The translations under genes were made by a program, and so were the position numbers. Below, in pieces: positions 1-12,900 of a stretch of 27,755 nucleotides of DNA; position 1 is the stretch's first letter, and the number at the start of each line of letters is the position of its first letter. Under the pieces are notes generated by a model. It saw only the letters and a program-made list of their open reading frames with translations, searched no databases and had not been told where the DNA came from. This DNA is from Saccoglossus kowalevskii (Eukaryota > Hemichordata > Enteropneusta > Harrimaniidae): NCBI RefSeq assembly GCF_000003605.2, contig NW_003141321.1, forward strand, positions 191,768 to 219,522, in the 5' to 3' direction.

Positions 1-1797
1 ACCAGCATTATTCGAAAAACTGTATTATTAATATTAGTAATATTAAAATATATATGTATACAAATTAATTAAATAAAATATTGTGTAAAACCACCAACTT
101 CTTTAGAAATTGGTGTATTTTGTGATACGCGGCTATGATATCAAAAGTTCATTTACTTTGCATGGAGCAATCAGACTGCCTGGATTTTTACAGTGAAAGT
201 CACAAAGCTGTGGTTTTGTTTACAAACGTACTATAGACACAGACTAGCAACGCCTATTTTTGTATGTGTGAATTGGAGGTTACGCCGGTAGGGTGCGTGC
301 CACGGCAGATCATACTCCTTAATAATGTATTTTTAAGGTTTTTAAATTTATAGTAATAATTCTCATTATTTTGACTTTTCCCAGAATTTGTCGTACTTTG
401 TCTATAACAGTCAAATAGCGGCGTAGGTGTCGACAGCGTTCTTTGTGTGGACGCTTCGTAGTTTTTGTGGACAATGCGTTTGAAAACTTGATATGCTCAC
501 GCAACGAAGCGTCATTTAATATTCAGTTGGAAGCTGATATTTTAATGGAGCATAAATTGTAATTATCTCTATTCTCGTTATATGTATAATTACAGAAACA
601 TGGAGAATAAACATAGAAATAACTTGCATATGTTTTTTCGCATTTGTGGAGAATATTTAATCAGGAAAAAAGAAAAGAAAATGAACTACGAACCAACGAA
701 TACTACTTCCTGTGTACATCTCGCATTATTTGATGAAAGAATAAAGTATGATTTACAAAAATGTATATTTATAAAACGTTTATAGCATCCACAGCTTTAT
801 GCGCCCTTCTTCACTGTATGACATAGTATGGCAATGTACACAATTATTACACTGCCTTATTACTGCTAAACTACCATGATATAGGAGATATACCTTAATG
901 TGCAAGATTGTCACGTTGATTAAAGAGAACGTGGTCTCGTGGCGTTCAATAAAAAATAATGAAACTCCAGTGACCTCGATTTCGTTTTTCAGTATAAATA
1001 GCTGTTAACAGAAAAATGGCGTCTGCAAGTTTGATTTATGTAGTGTTAATTTATTCGTTATCTTAACTTATAGTTAAATTACCTCAGTATTGGTCAATAT
1101 TCAGTTTTAACGACCCTCTGAAGAATTATTGACCGCGGCGAAAATATCCGATAGAGAATACAAGCGTAATATTCACGGACAGCGCCCTCCCCTGACTGAG
1201 TAATTTAAAATTTAGTTGATGATTTATCACATGACGTCTCTATAAATACGTTACTCATCATAATGGTGCATGCTTATAATTAAGCATGTACATGTTTATA
1301 ATTAAGTAAATAATAAACTACTTATTCGCGGGTACCTGCATAGTTACGTCAGACGTTCAGATGAACAATCAGTCGAATAATACAGACTCTTATGACACTG
1401 AACAGAGAGCTGGAAAAAATGTTAGTGGAGTGAATAACCGATGCGATATTAATTGCCCGCTATTCATTTAATCTGAACTCATCAACAAGTGCAAACTAGT
1501 TGTGCGTGAAACGGCATTATATAAAATTAAGATTCAGCCTAGGACTATTTTTAAATATTTTTTTGTATATCTCAAATCAATTATAATTACAAGTACTAGT
1601 AACATAAATTTAAATACAATTTTGAAAGATAATGATTGTTAAAATACCACGTGTCTCTAGCAAAAAAATAAAGAACGAGTCATAATTCACTTGGGGCGGG
1701 ATGCATGCATACTGCATTACTAGACCAGTTTAATTTCAACAGAAGTGTGAGAAAGAATGTGGTGTCCGGTGTCAAAATTGAAACGAGCGGTCGCTGT

Positions 1798-1850
1798 GAA
1801 CATGCGCAGATGCTATTGGCTGCGTAATAATGCCAATTAAAGATGGTGCG
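1798..1850 (+). promoter_or_regulatory. putative proximal promoter: NRF1-like, CCAAT and YY1-like motifs
   Basis: Within about 50 bases lie CATGCGCA (1801-1808, like an NRF1 half-palindrome), ATTGG (1815-1819, an inverted CCAAT/NF-Y box) and AAGATGG (1840-1846, like the YY1 core). They are 160-210 bases upstream of the alpha-arrestin start codon. This spacing and combination is common in TATA-less animal promoters, so transcription probably starts between about 1860 and 1950. The motif matches are seen; the promoter role is inferred. Confidence 0.4.
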
Positions 1851-2008
1851 ATGGTGAAGTGAGGGCCCCTACATTAGAATCCATTCACATTCCGCACATA
1901 CTGCGAGGAGCGTCCTGAGATAACCGGGTCAAGACAGACGCATTCTCTCGCTAACGTTTCTTATAACTTTTCCGCTGTTTTCCCGAGCAGTATTGATGCA
2001 ATCGTAAA

Positions 2009-2129
2009 ATGGATTCCATTCGTCGATTCTGTATCGCTTTAGATGACAATCGAGATGTATTTAGTGCTGGGGATGTGGTCGCTGGTCGCGTTATTCTGGA
2101 ACTAAATCGAGGTATCCCGTGCATTAAAG
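2009..2129 (+). CDS. alpha-arrestin coding exon 1
   Basis: Encodes residues 1-40, starting MDSIRRFCIALDDNRDVFSA, followed by the GDVVAGRVILEL strand. This is the first beta-strand pair of Arrestin_N, where family members read roughly 'F...GD.V.G.V.L.L'. It ends in phase 1 at AAAG before GTACGT. The ATG context is AAAATGG and an in-frame stop lies 13 bases upstream, so the N-terminus is complete. Intron 1 (2130-2962, 833 bases) contains nothing else recognisable. Confidence 0.9.
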
Positions 2130-5100
2130 GTACGTAATGTTTTCAACGACTCGTGGGCCCCTTTCCTTAGTTTGCTGCCGTAGAACATATGGGCTGAATG
2201 AACTCTTAGTGACACAATTTCGTTTGACATTGCTGTATCTAAAACACGTCTACAGTGTAACGAATTAAACATTGTAACATATAAGGACATATGTGAGAGA
2301 TTAAGGAAAGTCGCAAGAATCTGAGAGACGCGACATATTCGCTGCACGTTATATTGGGACGTATGTATCATTCACACTGTAATGGAGTCATTGTAGTCTT
2401 TTTATCTCCATTCTAAGAGAATTTTATAATTATTATATTTAATAACCAGAACAATACGACATAGAATAAAATACAATGGATTGCCACGCTTTTATCGCAC
2501 AGTTATGTGACACGTGACCTAAAATAAAATGAACATTACTGTAAGTGTATTGCGTAAATTGAGAATTCAATAAATAATAATGTATTGATAATTGATTGCA
2601 TAAGATAAAATGCGTTATTTTTGGCACGTAACATGTCGTTAATTATAACTGAACAATGGTTATGCGTTACTGGGGATGTTCACAAAGCTCAGCACTGCGT
2701 ATTCGTTTATTTTCGATTGGTTGATTATTTATACTCGATAAATTAGCTAGATTTACGTGAACTCCAAAATTCATGTCATGTGACAATTGCCTTTCTCTAA
2801 AATTAGATATCAATTATATTTACATCTATCGAAAAATTAATCCATTCGTTGTCATAATAACGCAATTAAATAATGCCAATAAAACCAGCGAATGCTGTTT
2901 TGTAAGGTCAAAAATGACGTTGTGTGTCTCACCGCCTTTTTTATTAATCCTTCCCATCTTAGGCATGCACATACGATTTCTTGGCTTGGTACACGTAACG
3001 TGGGCCGAAGATTTCAATAAAAACGCGCCAGTTGCTCCTGGGACAAGTTTCAACGCCAAAGAAGTATACTTTGACCAGATCGTAACGTTTCTCAAGAACG
3101 GTAGGTCATGGGGTCATCTATTTTCAAGTTCATGTATGTTCCACATAATATATGTGTTCATGTATGTACCACGACAGTAATTTGTGTTCATGTTTTTAAC
3201 ACGACAGTAATATGTGTTCATGTATGTACCACGACAGTAATATGTGTTCATGTATGTACCACGACAGTAATATGTGTTCATGTATGTACCACGACAGTAA
3301 TACGTGTTCATGTATTTACACTAAAGTAATTAGTGTTCATGTATGTACCACGACAGTAATTTGTGTTCATGTTTTTAACACGACAGTAATATGTGTTCAT
3401 GTATGTACCACGACAGTAATATGTGTTCACATATGTACCTCGACAGTAATATGTGTTCACGTATGTACCACGACAGTAATATGTGTGCATGTATGTACCA
3501 CGACAGTCATATGTGTTCATGTATTTACACTACAGTAATTAGTGTTCATGTATGTACCACGACAGTAATACGTGTCGATGTATTTACATTACAGTAATTA
3601 GTATTCATGTATGTACCACGACAGTAATATGTGTTCACGTATGTACCTCGACAGTAATATGTGTTCACATATGTACCTCGACAGTAATATGTGTTCACGT
3701 ATGTACTACGACAGTAATATGTGTTCACGTATGTACCTCGACAGTAATATGTGTTCACGTATGTACCACGACAGTAATATGTGTTCACGTATGTACCACG
3801 ACAGTAATATGTGTTCACGTATGTACCTCGACAGTAATATGTGTTCACGTATGTACCACGACAGTAATATGTGTTCATGTATTTACACTACAATAATTAG
3901 TGTTCATGTATGTACCACGACAGTAATATGTGTCGATGTATTTACATTGCAGTAATTAGTATTCATGTATGTACCACGACAGTAATATGTGTTCTTGTTT
4001 GTACTATGAGCGTAATATGTGTTCATGTATATACCAAGGCAGTAATATGTGTTCATGTATATATCACGGCAATGATATGAGTTCATGTATATACCACGCA
4101 GTAATATAAGTTCATGTATATACCACGGCAGTAATATGTGTTCATGTATATATCACGGCAGTAATATGTGTTCACGTTTGTACCACGACAGTAATATGTG
4201 TTCATGTATTTACACTACAGTAATATGTGTTCATGTATATACCACGGCAGTAACATGTGTTCATGTATATATCATGGCAATAATATGAGTTCATGTATAT
4301 ACCACGCAGTAATATAAGTTCATGTATATACCACGGCAGTAATATGTGTTCATGTATGTAACACGACAGTAATATGAGTTCTTGTTTGTACTATGAGCGT
4401 AATATGTGTTCATGTATATACCACGGCAGTAATATGTGTTTATGTATATATCACGGCAATAATATGAGTTCATGTATATACCACGCAGTAATATAAGTTC
4501 ATGTATATACCACGGCAGTAATATGTGTTCATGTATATATCAAGGCAGTAATATGTTTCATGTATATATCACGGCAGTAATATGTTTCATGTATATACCA
4601 CGGCAATAATATGAGTTCATGTATATACCACGCAGTAATATAAGTTCATGTATATACCACGGCAGTAATATGTGTTCATGTATGTATCCATGACAGTAAT
4701 ATGTGTTCTTGTTTGTACTATGAGATTAATATGTGTTCATGTATATACCACGGCAGTAATATGTGTTCATGTATATATCACGGCAATAATATGAGTTCAT
4801 GTATATACCACGCAGTAATATAAGTTCATGTATATACCACGGCAGTAATATGTGTTCATGTATATATCACGGCAGTGATATGTTTCATGTATATATCACG
4901 GCAGTAATATGTTTCATGTATATACCACGGCAATAATATGAGTTCATGTATATACCACGGCAATAATATGAGGTCATGTATATACCACGGCAATAATATG
5001 AGTCATGTATGTACCACGGCAGTAATATGTTTCATGTATATATCACGGCAGTAATATGTTTCATGTATATATCACGGCAGTAATATGTTTCATGTATATA

Positions 5101-6925
5101 TCACGGCAGTAATATGTTTCATGTATATACCACGGCAGTAATATGTTTCATGTATATATCACGGCAGTAATATGTTTCATGTATATATCACGGCAGTAAT
5201 ATGTTTCATGTATATACCACGGCAATATTATGAGTTCATGTATATACCACGGCAGTAATATAAGTTCATGTATATATCACGGCAATATTATGAGTTCATG
5301 TATATATCACGGCAGTAATATGTTTCATGTATATACCCCGGTAATAATATGTTTCATGTCGTTATGTATCCTATAACAAGGAAGACGTCGTTGTGGTTTA
5401 GTTACAGATTGTCATGACACCCCTTGACGCGTGACTTGCATTGCTGGTATTGTCAGTTTAAAAGTGAACATCTATGAATACTGGCAATCTATATTATTAC
5501 CGCTAGATTAATGTAGTGAATTATTTTACATTATTATTAATAATTGAGTCTACAATGGGAATACGGTTGCCATGGCAACCAGGGTAGTTTTATTTTGTTA
5601 TACACAGTTTGCTAATGCAGGGATGTATTTCAACGTAGACAGCATGTCAACGTCATTTTTCAAACGAGTGGAATACATACGACGTGTTTCATCTCCCGGT
5701 TCAATTCACACACCAACGAAACGTGCTATGCATATTATCCGGGCATGGCAATATGACGAGTTTTTGTGTGTTGTGAGGTTAAAGTGTTAAGTATAATTAT
5801 CAGGCGTGGTAGATGAAGATCCGTTTTCCTCCACGGGCCCCATCACCATAAATGATAAGAGACTGTTTCTGGGGCATATCATATCACAGTACAAAAACAA
5901 TCACGATGCAATCATTGTACATTACTTGCACTGTACCTGTCAACTGAAGCTCTCTGAAGGTCGGATACGCGTGTCATAATATAAACGATTTATATGGTTA
6001 TTTTGTAGTCCGTAGGCCTTATTCGGGCCTCACCATGCTTCTAACTGCTCTGTTCTTGTTGGTCAGCTAAGTGTGTCGGGTCATCGTTCATGTGCTTACA
6101 TGTGCCAGACATTTTGGCTTGTACACTGTTACCGCTCGGACGCCATGTGTCCAACTTGCATATCTATGTACTTTATTACTAACAAGTGTACGTGTCCCTG
6201 ACTGAGTGGGCTGATGACTAACTGTGTAGTTTGCACTTCGTTTCGCTCTAGGGGATTCGAGTTGACAATCCCATGTGGATACAGTCATAGTTAGATATGC
6301 CCAACTCTTTGTAGTACATGTATATGTAATTTTCCAAAGGTCCGTTGTTGAATGAGCTTTTTGACTCTCATTTCATCCACTTAAATGTCAAGTTCAAGAG
6401 TTGTTTTACATCTAAATAATTGTAAGAAGTTGTTTTATTTTGATAAATCCGGCACCAACACAAATATTTACCCCGCCCATAATGTAAACCGTGCCGTATT
6501 ACCGTCGATGTACTGATGCGGTGATGCGACGGGAGGCAAGTATCTCTTGATATTCGATACTCACAGCACATATCCTCTTTGATTGGATGCACATTTCCAA
6601 ATAGATCTGGGTTGCAGTAAATTCGGTATTTAATAGCGATGCAAAGGGATGGTCCGTGTTTTTTTTTGTTTCAGTGGCCAGGTTCATGACATTCATAATT
6701 CTAAGAACCGCGTTCAATTACAAAGAACGTAACACTGTCGGCCTGTAATGTGTTGAATGTTTCGGTTCTCATAAAACATAAACATAAACTCATGAACATA
6801 AAACACAGTATTCTTTACTTTTTATTATTTTTTTATTCAATTTGTCAACATTTATACTGTTTTATTTTTTTTTCTGTCTTGAGTCCCATGTTATTTTTAT
6901 TTTGACGTAATTAATTAATTAATTA

Positions 6926-6994
<69 letters not shown>

Positions 6995-9900
6995 ATTAGC
7001 ATTACAATCTCGTTCTGTCAATGTGTATCGGATTGGCGCGGAGTAATTGAAAATTTCTTTTCTCTTACGTTAATAAAAACTAGATACTGAGTTTAGACTT
7101 ACACAAAAATACACATTAGTGGCGGATTTAGAGGGGTGTGCACATATATACCATAATTCAATTCGGCAATGACGTCAATGTAAAGGCCCCCCAACCCCAA
7201 CCTCTAAATCCTATATCCGTCTCTGCACACTGGGGTTATTGAGACATACATTAGCACAGCTATATGTTCATCTATCAAGGTGTTATTGGACATACACGAA
7301 TAGCGTCCATTTAGACTCGGAGGTCACTCACAGGAGCACATAAATAAAAGATAATGTATTACATGCTACGATTCATGGTCGACTTACAATCACAGTATAC
7401 GCTATGTTATGTTTAGCAGTACATTTTGACGTTGATGTTTGACGGATTGGGACATTGCTCTGTTGTACTACCAAGTTCCGTTGAATTCCTGTAATTGCAT
7501 AACCCACTACCCCACCCGTCCACGCCTTATTATTTATATCAATATTCTATAGTCGTGCAACTAACATTTCATTACGTTTCTCGTGTCTAGTACGCTCGTT
7601 CATCACCCGTGTTCAATGGGCTTCCTGTGGTTTTAATGAAGATGACGTAGTCTAAAAGACTTGCATTTATACGATCCCGTGTGAGTTATTAGAACGATTT
7701 GATTTCCCATGGACGAAATGAAGTCCCCATAACTTTGTGACTTCTGAATACATCTTAGTTCTGTATAATATAGTCAGCACAGAAAGGCGGATGATATTAG
7801 ATTTTCCACAATTAAAGATGTGCAATATTGAATTAGAATCAGCGAGCAGTTTTTTGTTTGCTCCAGTACGATCAGCGGACTGCTCTAACGATCGGGTTAT
7901 TCAATTTTCTATAAACATGTTTAACTCCGCTGTTTGAATTTAACTGAATTAAAGTTAGCACAATATTTTATCTCGTCATAGCCGAAACACGCAACGTCAA
8001 TATATATCAATTCAAAATCAAAATGCGGAATCTACGCGTTGTTAACCAGTAACTAGCAAATCATGCCGTGGTCCCTTCCTGTTGGAGGTCCGCCTTGTCT
8101 CCCGTCTCCATTTCTTCGGGTCAGTGTGGAGGACTACGTTTGTGTTTATTGCTTTGCAATAATTCATTGAAAATTCAACCTGTTGTGTCGTAGTAACCGC
8201 CCATCTCCAGGGAGTTTGCGGTTTTGACTTTCGCAAACCTCTTCCTACTCATCAGTGAATATGCCCACTTGCCAGGCACGCGGCATCCTCAGTTGAACGG
8301 AAGCGTCCAGTCGCCACGGTGGACCAGGCGTAATGCTGTCGCCTCCGTGTGAGATGCATGTTCTCAATGCACGCATGCAGTCATCGTATACTTGCAGAAA
8401 AGCTGCCGAGTATAATAAATAATAATTATATGTTTTCTAATGTTACGACAACCGTGTATAATATCTTTTATAATTCTGTCTTATACATTTGCTTCGACCA
8501 TGGAAGTAAAAGTCTGTCATTTACCTCCATGCTTTGACTAAACCATGGAACTATAAACCCCATGACTAAACTGAAACCCCGCAGATTAAGATGAATTAAA
8601 AACAGGAAACTACTAAAAACACAACAATCCAAACGTGAGTCATATTTTCCACTGTGCCTGCTTTCCGACAGTCATAATTACACAGAGAATGTGCTACTTG
8701 AAAGTAAACTACCCCCTGTTGCTGACTAATAATACATGGAAGAACATCTTAAATATGTGCTCTGAAGCTATAGGCAAATGTCAGCCCGTTTGACGTCCAA
8801 CGGCGGAGATTATTTAGACAACGTCGCTTCCACTTTAGCAATGATAATCCGAGATCGTATTGCATGACGCGCTTTATTACAAATTATACTATGTGATGTA
8901 TCACAGTTCCTCTATCTAGAGGGTTAGAGGTACTCATTGTGGATATATGCATGTTTGTTCGGGTAAATACTAATACTATTAAAGCGGAGGGGTCGTCACC
9001 TGCGCATGCGTGGGAATTGAGTCCCACGCGATAATAACAACACAAGCTGAAAACACAAAGAACCATGGGTACGCTATGGCCGTTTGCCGCATGCGCAGGT
9101 AACGACTCCCCTGCTTTAAAATACCATAACACGCTATGGTGGTTGGAGTTGAGGAGTGAAATAACATTGGTGTCTTGTATTTAGAGATTCTTGTGTGCTT
9201 TTGAACAAGCAGAATGCCACCTCCCAGTAGAAAGAAAATGTATCTTCAATAATGGCAAACGTGAAACTTTTAAAGCGGGAGGGTCGTCACCTGCGCACAC
9301 GCGGGAATTGAGTCCCAAGCGACGATAACAACACACGTTAAAACGCAAAGGCTCATGGGTAGACGCTGGTTTGTAAACAATGACACGCTATGGCCATCTG
9401 ACACATGTGCAAGTGACGACCCTCCCGCTTTAACTAAAACAACGTGCCTTGGTTCAGTTGACCGGTATCACGCAGAACGCGTTCGATTTTTTAATATTTT
9501 ACAGGCGTTGTATACGTTACGTGGGACCCACATTTTATATTTTCTTTGTAATTCAAGTTAACAAAATAAATACATAAAATCCAACCATTGCTTATGATCG
9601 AGGTTATCCGCCCATCCGCCGATCAACCCGTCCGCCTGCTTTGCCGTCATTACAATAAATTCTAGTTTCGTGTGAGGGCAAGTTCAAGTTTATCCAGGTT
9701 TGTTAATTAATATTGTCACCGTAGTCAATATTTATCAGTAATTTATACGACACTCAACTCCAGCGTGCTGACAAATACTATAAAATCTTGTCAACACTAC
9801 ATGGAAGCCAAACGCTCACAACACAACATGTTTACTTCCAAACCCTACATTTCATGAGCAAAGCTCCATTGCTCTGACATTGATTACAACGATAATTCCC

Positions 9901-12900
9901 ATGGCGGCCATGGTGTCCATTCGTCTTGTGAAATTAAAAGCTATTCACCACGGAAATATTTTAAGTCGTTAAGTTAAACTTTAGCTTTCTCATAATTATA
10001 TTGACATAGTTGTAAAAAGTTTGCATGTCTACTGACATTACGCAGTCGTCAATTCGCAGCACACCGCACCAGCGTCATTATTCACTTTTGGCGGGAAAAT
10101 GAATTGAACTGTAATTGCGCTTGTTGAGAAGAATTGATAGTTTAGCTGTATGTCATCGCATTGGCAAGATGCCGTGGTGTCATAGTGTGTGATGTATTGA
10201 CCTGCGTGTCAATGGTTGATCCTTGTTGAACATTATATATGTATATTCTCTTCAAATGAAATCATTTTAATGGACTGCAGCATATGGATCACGTGGTGTA
10301 ATTCCGAGAGAAAGGATTCTTTGTATTTATGTTGGTGGTCGTCGCCGTGTCTGCGGAAGTACTATGGGGGATTGCATGATGGGAGTGATAAGTCTTTTGA
10401 TCAGTAAAATAATTTTTGAAAAGTGGCACTAGAGTGACTGTGAAATGAAGGTTGGTTTTAAATAGTACATATCATGAATTCTTGATGAAATAATGAAAGA
10501 AAATTGAACTGATATAAAAGGACAGTAAATGTAGCCAGAATGCAAGCTCAGAACCCGGGGGGGGGCAGAATATGTCACAATAAGCAAAGTTCAATATCAT
10601 TAGCCAGAGTACTTTACCCGCACATTAATTATTGGTCTAGGTTGGTTGAAGACGTTATTAGAGGGATGACTCGCAAGAAGTATTCGCCGTGACTCTGAAC
10701 CTTTCATTCGGGTTCATACAACACTTGTAAGATACGTCATTGAGGAGTCATTGACCATAATCCGTTAAGTAGAATGAAAAGCATTTTTAAACCTCCTGTT
10801 GCAGACCCTGTTACAATATTAGGTTCAGTTGTATACCAGAATACAAGTTTGTCGTGGCCCAATAATATTACTGGAATTTCAGGACCATCACATTACCGAC
10901 TAACATGTTACTGTCAGGAAGATTTAATGTCTTGTTTGTATTTACACAACGCGACAGAGAGGTTTATTGTCAACATATATATTTGTATGTGTATTGAAGC
11001 TATACAAAATTTGACTTATGCATATCCGTGTCATGTGTCAAAAGAACATCGCGATGTTCTCATGCAATTGTTAAATCTTGGTATCATTCCCAATTTTCAC
11101 CAAACTGTACGTTTTGACGACTCGTAAGCGATTATAGGATTATATTTCAGGTATACTTGAAGTGAATCTCAGCACTGTGATTTTATAAATGTTATACAGA
11201 TATATTGTAAATTACACAGAGGTAAAACAACAATACATTTCCCTTTACATCCCTTCCCCCCATTACACACAGTCGTTGAGAAAGTTATGGTTCACAACCA
11301 TCACCAGTTCTATTGTTGAAGCTAACCTGTAGTCTAACCGTGTAGTGATTTCAATATATTTAGAGCTCGGCAGTTTAACATGAGCAGCGTGCAACATTAT
11401 CTTTTTTAGGTTTTTTTCTGAAACAATAATTGAAAGCTGATCAAAGGTACAGTCGGTATATTATTGTATCAATGGAATCTGTCGTCAAACGAACGGCGCA
11501 TGTTTACAGTGTCTCAACACCAAGTGATGATTAGTGTGACGTCATGCCTTTACAGTAATCAACGTCATCCATGTTTATAATAATCATCGGCTACATTGTC
11601 TCTGACTTTACTTAAAGCGGGAGGAGCGTCTCCTGCGCACGCGCGGGAATTGAGTACTAAGCGACAATAACAACGCACGCTAAAACCGCAAAGGCTCATG
11701 GGTAGACGCTTGTTTGTAAACAATGACACGCCATGGCCATCTGACGCATGCGCAGGTAACATCACCCCCCGCTTTAAGTCAGTGACTAGACACAATTTTA
11801 TTTTGGCTTATTTAATGACAAATGCAATCCAACAGTCGAAGCACTGGTTGTCGCTGTATGTTCAAGTGAAGAGTGTGCTAATGGGGTTTTCAGATTTATA
11901 GGTGGATTTGATACAGTTTGTAATGGAATCAGTTATGTATTAGTCAGAAGATATATTGAGCTGCCTTAATTTCTTAACAAACAATGTCCATGACATATAC
12001 TCTCCCTCAGTAACTACAAGTTTCAATAAATTGTGTAAGTTTAATTTATGAATGATAACTCTTAGATTGTGTATTTTTGATGGGTGCTTACTGCCTCCTG
12101 CATTTGTTTGCCATGGAAACATCAATCTCGAGAATTTTTTGGCATTGGTAATTCATTAAGTTATACATAGGCTCTAATGAATTCAATCTATTAAATGTTG
12201 ATAGGAATGTGTACGGGTGCCATGGAAAAAAATGTGGAATGATTAATCATTCATATCGAAAAGTTATTGATCATTGCCAAATAATTCAAAAAGATAACAA
12301 CGAAATTTCTTGTTTTTTGGAAAGACGGTCCTTCAGACATAAAGTAAGTGTATAATTGTTTTTAAAAAGGTCTGTTTTGTTGTGAACACTCTGTTGTGTT
12401 TGGGGGAACATTATCTCGCTTATTTGATAACAATTACTAGTATTCGTAGAGATACGAGGGGCGTTCAATAAGTAATGCCCCTGACCCATTTCCCATAGCA
12501 GGATATTAATGAAACTTGACACAGTTATTAGTCTTTCTTTACATAGGAACCACCCAAAGTTATGCTTTTCTCCCATCGTTTGATGCAGCTCTGGAGACCG
12601 TTTTTGTAGAACATGGCAGGTTGGTTCTCCAACCACGTCGTAACTTCAGAAATCAGGGCTGTATCATCTGGGAAACGTTTTCCTTTCAAACACAACTTCA
12701 TGACTGGGAAGAGATGAAAGTCAGAGGGTGCAAGGTCAGGAGAGTGAGGGGGTGGGGAAGGATTTAATAGCCACACGCCCATGCTTCTGATCTGGCGACT
12801 TGCGAGTTGTGGGCCGGAGCGTTGTCCTGGAGGAGGAGGATACCTTTGCTGATCTTGCCCTGGCTCTTGATTTTAAAAGCTTCTGTTAATTTCATCAAAA

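Larger units (their letters stand above)
5359..8978. other. intron 2 sequence without recognisable genes
   Basis: AT-rich intronic DNA between the minisatellite and the first MITE. It holds the X-box palindrome at 5565-5580, a possible tRNA-derived SINE near 6195-6290, and the TAAT/ATT microsatellite at 6909-6991. Short open frames here (for example 5572-5790) show no family motifs. I see no exon-like stretch that would fit the phase 1 to phase 1 requirement between exons 2 and 3, and none is needed. Confidence 0.6.

Noticed and set aside
993-1000. TATAAATA followed by ATGGCGTCTGC at 1016, considered as a TATA promoter and small gene.
   Set aside because: The ATG would lie upstream of the expected start site, and the frame has only 16 codons.
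1648-1653. CACGTG E-box upstream of the gene, considered as a MondoA/ChREBP carbohydrate response element as in the TXNIP branch of the family.
   Set aside because: The required second E-box 5 bases away is absent, and a single CACGTG is too common.
2826-3095. An 89-codon - strand frame opposite exon 2.
   Set aside because: It is the shadow of the conserved sense exon and has no family match.
3108-4473. Many overlapping open frames of 60-114 codons on both strands encoding Cys-rich decapeptide repeats.
   Set aside because: They follow from a 30-base tandem unit without stops in several frames. They overlap in sense and antisense, and the array lies in an intron.
3127-5358. CRISPR-like appearance: regular 30-base repeats.
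   Set aside because: The units are directly adjacent with no unique spacers, and the genome is eukaryotic.
8042-8236. A - strand basic segment (DPKKWRRETRRTSNRKG) thought to resemble a LINE C-terminus.
   Set aside because: The similarity is only to a generic Arg-rich pattern and needs mixed frames; no other LINE motifs are nearby.
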